From NCBI GenBank assembly GCA_045837725.1, contig JBEWZL010000133.1:1-30386 (forward strand): a stretch of DNA of 30,386 nucleotides, read 5' to 3'. The DNA comes from Vermamoeba vermiformis. Taxonomy: Eukaryota > Tubulinea > Echinamoebida. The notes under the pieces are model-generated. The model searched no databases and was not told the DNA's origin. It worked only from the letters and a program-made list of their open reading frames with translations. Positions 23,386 to 30,386 of this stretch are shown here, in pieces. The position numbers were made by a program, and so were the translations under genes. Every line of letters starts with the position of its first letter. Within the stretch, counting starts at the first letter, position 1.

Positions 23386-23685
23386 ATGGATCTCGCATTG
23401 GAAGAAAATGGTCTCAGCGGCACAATTTCTTCGAGCTTGTTCGACATAACGACGCTAATTGAAGTGGATTTATCTGGCAATCATATCAGCGGAACTCTAT
23501 CATCGGACATTACTGCATTGACACAATTGCAAGTGCTTCAACTTCAACGAAATGACTCGACTAGCACGATTCCTGAAGAACTCGTACACACGGCTTCACC
23601 TAGTACCCTCCGGCCGGATGACCTTTCTGCAAGTGGCGATAGTCTGTTGAGCAGTGTCAGCGCGGCCTAGTGGCACGAAGTGCTA
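23386..23685 (+). pseudogene. Decayed LRR fragment copied from gene B
   Basis: About 300 bp align to the gene B ectodomain exon near 10374-10660 at roughly 90% identity by eye, starting at GAAGAAAATGGTCTCAGCGG. It encodes two to three LRRs (NGLSGTISSSLF, NHISGTLSSDI) before sequence and frame deteriorate. Substitutions break LRR consensus positions (NDLTGTIP has become NDSTSTIP), and a TAG follows at about 23668. No membrane, S74 or cap segment accompanies it. It is a partial duplicate of a host gene. Confidence 0.85.
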
Positions 23686-23811
23686 CTTACACGAGCTCGC
23701 GACTTGCTCAGTGGAAGAAGAGGTGCGTTATTGAAGTGCTAAAGCTTGGCGTACTCATAAATCATAGCGAACAGATGAAGGATTTCGCATTAACGCGCGC
23801 CTTTGAGCTTC

Positions 23812-23821
23812 GGCACGTGCC
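23812..23821. promoter_or_regulatory. G-box-like palindrome upstream of P5
   Basis: GGCACGTGCC is a perfect 10-bp palindrome about 80 bp before the P5 ATG. The CACGTG core is the classical bHLH/bZIP site and also sits in the palindromes of the receptor-gene introns. A regulatory role is inference. Confidence 0.35.
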
Positions 23822-23900
23822 CGCCGCCGAAAAGTAGACGAAGAGTGCACAGAAACTTAAATTTGAATACTTTGAACGCAGTAACTCAACTAGTCATTTT

Positions 23901-25042
23901 ATGGGCCTCAAAGTATCCCGAACCATCTCTCCGTCGGAAGACCCTTCGCAAAATCGCAAATCCACATCTTCCTCAAATCACCCTTCAGCAACAAGTGACG
24001 GAGCAGCGAGCGTTCACAAAAAAATTAAAGGCCTAGGGGATGACTGGGCGAGTATTAGCGCCGACGACTATTATTCACCAGAGATCTTAGCCAACAAAAT
24101 GTTTCCGTTCCCGAAAAATGCTAGCGGCGTAAGTACGATGAATACTAAAATTATAGAGATAAACTATATATTTTGCTATTTTTAAAGCTAATTATTGCAT
24201 TATAGACAATCAGACTGCCTGTCAAGCTCTTCATCTCTTCAATTACTCCGTCTCTTGTAAATATGGCGAAAGTCCTCAATTTCTTTAAGAAAGGTTCACT
24301 AATATTTGGAGCATCGCACGTAGGATTGCAATTTGGTTCCGTTGTAAGTTAAAATTTAATTCTTTTGCTCGATCTGATTACTTTCTGATTTTAAGGTCAT
24401 TGATTGGAACGAAAGCAGCCTTGTACATATTGGAGAGTTAAAATCTAAGACAGCTACAATATTATTTGATGTTCACGATTCAGTCCAAGTCGTTTACACT
24501 CCTGAACTGGAACAAAAGGTCAGCCAAATCCGCTAAAAGTGATTACAAAGATTGACATTAGCTTTTAGGCTGTGGAATTTGTACAAAAATGGAACTCTAC
24601 GGTCAAATACTCGCAGACAGAGTGGAACTGTCACAAGTTCGTCAAAGATTTTTTGGATCAAGTCCTCAGCTTGTCGCTTTCGACTTGTTTCCAGGGTATT
24701 CTTGGTAAGTACTATATTTAATGTTCTAATTTTAGCTCATTATTCTCTTCAGGCGAATATATTGAATCGTGTATCATCACCAAAGGCGATCCAAAGCCAC
24801 GTCTCAAGTCGAAAAACCATGGAGTATTAACATTCGACACGCATCAAGACTTGGAGCGAATAGAGCGCGAAAGAGAAGAGGACAAAGACAAGCCTGAAGA
24901 TCAGCAACGTTGGAAATTTACTCCTGAAGAGCTCAAATTGATGAAAGTGTTTCATCGAGGCTTTCAAATGCGCGAAGCAGTTTCTGGTCATTATGTCAAT
25001 TGTTATTACGGCAATCCGACTGGCGCATTGGAGATCCTGTAA
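23901..25042 (+). CDS. P5: short papain-like (LRAT/NlpC-like) protein, possibly N-myristoylated
   Basis: Exons 23901-24128, 24206-24343, 24396-24518, 24569-24704 and 24753-25042 give 304 residues. The protein begins MGLKVSRT, a good N-myristoylation pattern (Gly2, Ser6), then a Ser-rich disordered stretch, suggesting membrane attachment. From about residue 77 it matches the C-terminal domain of P3 and P4 exon by exon; one exon is exactly 138 nt in all three. Candidate catalytic residues are H114 in SHVGLQF and C184 in WNCHKFVKDFL, the spacing and motif style of permuted papain-like enzymes such as LRAT-family acyltransferases or NlpC/P60-like peptidases. The conserved VHIGEL His may be a third member. 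It lacks domains 1 and 2 of the long P proteins. Reading frames are intact, so this is a working short gene rather than a remnant. Substrate unknown. Confidence 0.85.
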
Positions 25043-25231
25043 CGGAACAGTCTCCGACTATTTATTTGTACAATACTCTCAAGAATAATGCTTTGTTGTT
25101 ACCTTCAACGACAATATATTATTTTAAAATTGTTGAAATGAACTGGCCGAACTATTTGCCCGGATGTCACATTTGTCTCGTCACATCTTAAGTGCGCACA
25201 CAAAACCGCCATTCAATCAATTTCGGTAAAG

Positions 25232-27632
25232 ATGGCACACAGTGCACGTATTCGTAACCTATTCGATCTTTTCGTTCCTCTCAACGGTCCTGCTAATCTG
25301 GAAGCGGTTCCTTTACTTGGAACGAATTTTGGATTTGCGTTGGGTCTCAAAAACAACGATGAAAATTGCCTTCAATACCACATTCAACTAGCTTTTAAAC
25401 ATCCGAGAACAGGTGAAGACGTTGCGTTGACCAACTGCTTCGAGTGGGCGAAGAGAAACGCAATTCGATTTCAACGCTCGGAGGAAACACAAGAAGTCGA
25501 GGGAATAATAGTTAAGATTAAATTACCGCCCAAAGTATTCGATTTCAGAAAGCATAGAACACAACAAACGCGAATTCAAGTGAATGAAATCAAAAATGGT
25601 CAGATCATCAAACAAGCATTCAGCAACATCGTCCAAATATTACCTAAAAGTCGGACCTCGCATACAGACTCTACGGGTAAGCGATTTAACATTTTTAAGA
25701 ATTTTTTAAGATAAAGATACGTTTAATTAGCTCGTCTGCGGAATCTGCGCTAACGATTCACTTTAGTACTTATACCAGTTTTATGGATGCAAGACGTTAT
25801 TCCATTGAGCCCTGTTTCACCGCTGAACCTTTCTTCGTATGTGGCGGAAAGTCCGGCGGACGAGATCGAGAACCTAGGAGACATCGACCCACTGCTGCCC
25901 ACGTAAGTTTCTTCTGACCGTGAATTCCTTACCTAACGTTTATGTGTAGCCCGTATAATTACGATGCAGAGCTACAGTACCTGTCGAACAACAATACCGG
26001 CGAGCAATACATGGTACTTTACAACGGCAACGCAGAAGTCGTTGGTAACTTCAGAGCATTGAACTTCTACAAGTCATCAGACATCAATATCAAAGAGGAC
26101 ATCAGGCTGCTCGTTGAAGGTACGTACGGTGCAGGACAAGCACTCTGCACGAGCTGCTACTTCGTGTACCAATTGACTAACACGTGTCATATCTCTCCTT
26201 CAGACCGCGATTGCCGTGACACGTTGCTTCAAATCGACGGAGTAAACTACAAGTTCAAGCAAGGAGTGCATCCAGACACGAACAGACGATTTGTTGGCTA
26301 CATTGCACAACAAGTGGAGAGTGTTGTTCCTGAAGCTGTTCAGCTCATTGATGGTAAGTTCTATTGTCTCGTTTATACTCATATCGACTATGAAACTAAT
26401 ACAGAGCATACTTAGGTATTCTTCATGTCGACTATGAGTCTCTGATTCCATATCTGAGCGAGTCAGTTCGTGCCAACTATGGTGACATCAACGATCTTCG
26501 CTCAAAGACAGAACGAATTCAACGAACTATTGACGAGATGTACGAGCAATTTATCCGTAAGACAGAGTCTCCTCAGCAAACTTCGACGTCATCAAAGCCT
26601 CAACGTGCATCACGAGTGAAAAAACTTGTTCTGCTTAGCGTCATTTCGGTTACAGTATTGGTCGCTATACTTGCCACGTTGGCCTTCATTGGTGTGATCC
26701 CTATCCAAAACTTTGGTGGCTCGCAAGACGACACACCACCAAGCCCAGACTCGAAGTTTCCACCAGAGTTCAGCGTCGCTTGGAAAGATTTATATAGTTC
26801 AACGAATGGTGACACGTGGCTGAGAAAAGACAATTGGCTCAACGAACAAATATCAATTTGCGAGTGGTACGGCGTGAAGTGCATCGAACAACAGCGTTAC
26901 TTGAACGGAACTGCGGTGACATATAATTTCATTCACATCTCATTGGACAACAACAACTTGACTGGCACATTGCCCTCGTCATTGAACAATATCACGTGGC
27001 TTCAAAGTCTCGCTCTGCGGAACAACTCGTTGACTGGAACCATCCCTGAAGAATTCGCGAAGATTGAAAACTTGGAAGTTCTAAGATTGTCGAGCAACAG
27101 ATTGACGGGAACGTTGCCTAATATGGCTAAATTTTCCAAGTTGATAGTGCTGGATCTGAACAGAAATCAGTTCTACGGCACATTCCCGAAAGATTTCTTC
27201 GACAACGATCACATCAATGAAGTCTACTTGGCAAACAATCAGATCGAAGGCCCCATACCAGGGCATAGCCGACTAAAAGTGCTGGATCTGAGTTCAAACC
27301 GCATCAACGGATCTCTTCCCTTCTTAAGCGTTGCATTGGCATACCTCGATTTATCCAACAATAGGATTGAAGGCGAGGTCTTAGCGTCAACTGCAAACGC
27401 GATCCATCTCAACTTGGCGAACAACAGATTCAGCGGTCATTTTACAATGTCAGCCGAACAATTCATCAAAATGAGGTACCTTAATATTTCAAATAATATG
27501 CTTCGTACTTGGCAAGACGAGTACCCTCGCGTGCCTGAGAACGGGTTCCGATGCGACGCAAGTAATAATCAGTTTGCTTGTCCGTTGGGATCGGTTTATA
27601 TCGAACATATTTGTCGTGCTACTTGTAAATAG
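25232..27632 (+). CDS. Gene C: MYRF-like self-cleaving membrane protein with LRR ectodomain, subtype 2
   Basis: Exons 25232-25676, 25767-25902, 25950-26119, 26204-26353 and 26416-27632 give 705 residues. One linker exon present in A and B is missing. The N-terminal domain (1-148) is a diverged form: FDLFVPLNGPANLE, NFGFAL, WAKR, EVEGIIVKIKL, VFDFRK, NIVQILPKSR. The linker is short, with a VLIPVLW motif matching gene D. The S74/ICA domain carries S237 and K242 in SDINIK, and GYIAQQVESVVPEAV. The stalk is followed by a membrane helix (about 371-394, VLLSVISVTVLVAIL). The ectodomain starts with CEWYGVKC and has about nine LRRs, ending at CRATC. The intron 26354-26415 has an in-frame extension ending in TAG at the acceptor itself, so retention would give a soluble protein without membrane helix or LRRs. 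Confidence 0.9.
26120..26203 (+). promoter_or_regulatory. S74-splitting intron of gene C with near-palindrome
   Basis: This 84-nt intron carries TAACACGTGTCA at 26178-26189, one base from the perfect palindrome in A and B, at the same place just before the acceptor. Outside this motif the intron is only weakly similar to A and B, which makes the retained motif more notable. Confidence 0.55.
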
Positions 27633-27869
27633 GATCATAATTAAATAGTGTAGATATTAGGCTCCTGCTGATTTAAAATTCAGCTAGATCAAGACTTACT
27701 TACCGACGAAATAGCTGAATAGATTAACGATCAGGTTCGCCAAAGTACTTTAAAATAATTCCGGCCTTTTTCAAGTAAAATGATGCAAAATCTGATAGGA
27801 CTGGCTATTTGCCCGGAAGGGAATCAACTGGCACTCGTCACTTTTTTACTATGTATTGATCATCAACAA

Positions 27870-30386
27870 ATGGCACACACCGCTCGCATTCGGAACATAT
27901 TTGATTTGTATATTCCTCTAAGTGGTCCCGCGAATCTCGAATCTGTTCCGTTGTTGGGGAAGAATTTTGGATTTGCTTTGGCCGAGAAAAATAACGATGA
28001 AAGCAGCCTACAGTACCATATAACACTTGTTTATAAACAGCCTCAAACTAACGAAGAAGTTTCATTGCCAAACTGCTTCGTTTGGGCGAAGAGAAAACCA
28101 ATAAGATTTCAACGCTCTGAGGAAACACAAGAAGTTGAAGGAATAGTCGTAAGAATTAAGCTTCCAGCCAAATTGTTCGATTTTCGAAGATACAAAGCCC
28201 GAGAAATACGAATTCAAGTGAATGAAATCAAAAATGGCCAGATCATAAAACAAGCATTCAGCAACATCGTCCAAATATTACCAATAAATCGCCAAGGGAG
28301 CTCCGACTCAACGGGTAAGCAATTGGATCAAGTTAAAAATATTTTCGGCAGGCGTACGCCAAAAAATACGAAAATATGTATTTTCTCGTGGATTTACTCA
28401 CCGGTTTATTGTTAAGCTTTTATCCCCGTGTTTTGGGTACCAGATTTCGTTCCGACATCACCTTTAAGCCAAGTTTCGCCCAATCTTTCGGCTTATGTTG
28501 AAGAAAGTCCACACGAGTCTTTTTATGTTGACTACAACCAAGCGAGCTATTCTAACGAAGACTCGGGGCAAGGTTATTCGCAGACCAATCAGATGTATCC
28601 CTACGATCAGTCAAAGTAAGTTTTCACATCCGTTTTTTACGGCTATTAACTGCTTCGTAGCGCTATCGAATTGCAATATTTGCCCAAGAACAACAACAAC
28701 GATACAGAGCTACAGTATATAGCGAGCAACAACAATGGCGAGCAATACATGGTACTTTACAACGGCAATGCAGAAGTCGTTGGAAACTTCAGAGCATTGA
28801 ACTTCTACAAGTCATCAGACATCAATATCAAAGAGGACATTAGGCTGCTCGTTGAAGGTACGTAGGATGTGCTGGATAGTACATGTTGAAGCTCTACCAG
28901 ACACATGGGATCGCGTGTAACATTTGACTGACACGCGTCATTTATGTACTTTAGATCATGACTGCCGCAATACTCTACTTCAAATCGACGGTGTCAAGTA
29001 CAAGTTCAAGCAAGGAGTGCATCCAGACACGAACAGACGATTTGTTGGCTACATTGCACAACAAGTGGAGAGTGTTGTTCCTGAAGCTGTTCAGCTCATC
29101 GATGGCGAGTTCTATTGTCTCATTTATGCTCATATTGACTATCAAACTAATTGCGGTCACACTTAGGTATTCTTCACGTTGACTATGAGTCTCTGATACC
29201 ATATCTGAGCGAGTCAGTTCGTGCCAATTATGGTGACATCAGTGATCTTCGATCGAAAACAGATCGAATCCAACGAACTATTGACGAGATGTACGAGCAA
29301 TTTCTGCAAAAAGACAACGCTGCTAAGCAATACTCAACGCCGTCACGCAATAATAATAACTATCAACGCGGATCACGAACGAAAAAGATCGTGCTCCTTG
29401 CAGTTAGCTGTGTAACGATTCTAGCCACCGTCCTCATGGCACTGGCATTCGCTGGAGTTATTCCGCTCCACAGCGCCGAGCAAGATGATTTTAAAATTCC
29501 GCCGGAGTTCGTTACGGCTATGAAAGATTTTTATGTTGCAACAAACGGTGACACGTGGCTGAGAAAAGACAATTGGCTCAACGAACAAATATCGATCTGC
29601 GAGTGGTACGGCGTTAAATGCGAGAACACGTGGCATTATTTCGACGAGCTTACGAACGGCACTATGCCACGCGAGTTGTGGACCAACATTCACATTTGGC
29701 TGGACAACAATAACTTGACTGGCACATTGCCATCGTCACTGAACAAAATCACGTGGCTTAGTAGTCTTGTACTGCGGAACAACTCGTTGACTGGCACTAT
29801 AACTGACAAATTTGGACAGCTTGACAGATTGACAGAGCTAAGGCTTGCGGACAACAGTCTCACGGGATCACTTCCAAATATAGTAAAATATCCTGAACTG
29901 CGCGTGCTCGATCTGAGCAGAAACAAATTCTACGGCACACTTCCCGAACATTTTCTCAGTGGCGAATGGATTGCGGAAGTGAACTTGGCAAACAATCAGA
30001 TCGACGGAACAATTCCGGACTGTCGAATGATTGACACGCTGGATCTGAGTTCAAATCGATTCAATGGAACACTGCCGTACTTTGGATTCGGTCTAAAGTA
30101 CCTCAATTTGGCGAACAATATGCTGACAGGCGACTCATTTGCCGCGACCAGATCCGACTCATTAGTTCATCTCGATTTGTCCAATAATCAGCTCAACGGA
30201 GATTTCCATCTTTTACCGGTTGCATTCAACCAAATGGTCTACCTTGATATTTCAAACAATCGATTTCGGAAGTGGGATGAGGTCACTGTTTTACCAGAAA
30301 ATCTGGCTGTTTGTTCAGCGAGTAACAACCAGTTTGTATGTCCGTTAGGATCTGATTGGATGCAGAACAAATGCTTTGCGACGTGT
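27870..30386 (+). CDS. Gene D: MYRF-like self-cleaving membrane protein with LRR ectodomain, subtype 2 (cut by window end)
   Basis: Exons 27870-28314, 28417-28615, 28661-28857, 28955-29104 and 29167-30386+ encode 737 residues up to the window end, which falls one or two codons before the expected stop (gene C ends C-R-A-T-C-K). The ATG at 27870 is chosen by homology with MAHSARIRN of C; an in-frame ATG at 27780 would add 30 residues. The N-terminal domain matches C, including an identical IRIQVNEIKNGQIIKQAF block. The linker is rich in Tyr, Ser, Gln and Asn. The S74/ICA pair is S267 and K272. The membrane helix is at about 405-428. The LRR cap is CEWYGVKC. The intron at 29105-29166 has a GC donor (G|GCGAGT) where C has GT. 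The long last exon is open to the end with no break. Confidence 0.88.
28858..28954 (+). promoter_or_regulatory. S74-splitting intron of gene D with near-palindrome
   Basis: This 97-nt intron carries TGACACGCGTCA at 28929-28940, one base from the palindrome of genes A and B and again about 15 nt before the acceptor. The preceding ACTGAC is shared with A and B. Confidence 0.55.
29105..29166 (+). other. GC-AG intron with coding-like content in gene D
   Basis: This 62-nt intron starts with GCGAGT rather than GT and ends in CTTAG. If not removed, it extends the S74 domain by about 20 residues (D-G-E-F-Y-C-L-I-Y and so on) to a TAG that is also the splice acceptor. Gene C has the same arrangement at 26354-26415 with a normal GT donor. 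Confidence 0.7.

Noticed and set aside
23803-24036. Basic open frame overlapping the start of P5
   Set aside because: It lacks an ATG start and runs in another frame over the P5 first exon, whose frame continues through four further matched exons.
27780-27869. N-terminal 30-residue extension of gene D
   Set aside because: In frame, but gene C has no counterpart, and the ATG at 27870 aligns exactly with the start of C. Kept only as an alternative.
28671-29104. Near-identical sequence blocks at four places as a mobile element or repeat array
   Set aside because: The blocks are homologous S74 exons inside genes A-D at fixed positions, without terminal repeats or target-site duplications that I can see.

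Overview
This window is compact nuclear DNA from a eukaryote, most likely a microbial one. An amoebozoan or a related protist is my best guess, at low confidence. The genes have many short GT-AG introns of about 45-100 nt, spacers as short as 63-150 bp, moderate GC, and use TAA, TAG and TGA as stops. I see no rRNA, tRNA, CRISPR array, transposase or reverse transcriptase. Exon structures were built by eye from splice sites, reading phase and comparison between copies inside the window; no database was searched.

Layout. Minus strand: P1 (89-1560, truncated) and P2 (1617-3417), two members of an unrecognised family here called 'P', followed by a dual-specificity phosphatase (3842-5329). Plus strand: two tandem receptor-like genes, A (5632-8267) and B (8417-11073), then P3 (about 11337-14042) and P4 (14454-17500). 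Minus strand: a 1387-residue dynamin-like GTPase of the SLIP-GC/NUGGC type (17564-22371). Plus strand: a decayed LRR fragment copied from gene B (23386-23685), the short member P5 (23901-25042), and two more tandem receptor-like genes, C (25232-27632) and D (27870 to the window end).

The main discovery candidate is the A-D family. Each protein has an N-terminal globular domain of about 145 residues with basic PKRR-like ends in A and B; a low-complexity linker; an intramolecular-chaperone autoprocessing domain (peptidase S74/ICA, as in animal MYRF and Dictyostelium MrfA) with the Ser-x4-Lys catalytic pair intact (S-D-I-N-I-K); a predicted helical stalk; one transmembrane helix with no N-terminal signal peptide; and a C-terminal plant-type leucine-rich-repeat ectodomain capped by cysteines. 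By analogy with MYRF this would be a type II membrane protein that trimerises, cuts itself and frees its N-terminal part, here joined directly to an LRR sensor. The S74 exons are nearly identical between copies at DNA level, while the N-terminal domains and LRRs diverge.

Family P ends in a domain resembling circularly permuted papain-like (LRAT/NlpC-like) folds. The short P5 keeps a Cys in its N-C-H motif and begins with an N-myristoylation-like sequence; the long P3 and P4 have Ser at that position. Families P and A-D alternate in the cluster beside a phosphatase and a nuclear-type GTPase. This would fit a self/non-self, defence or developmental signalling locus, but that last step is inference.
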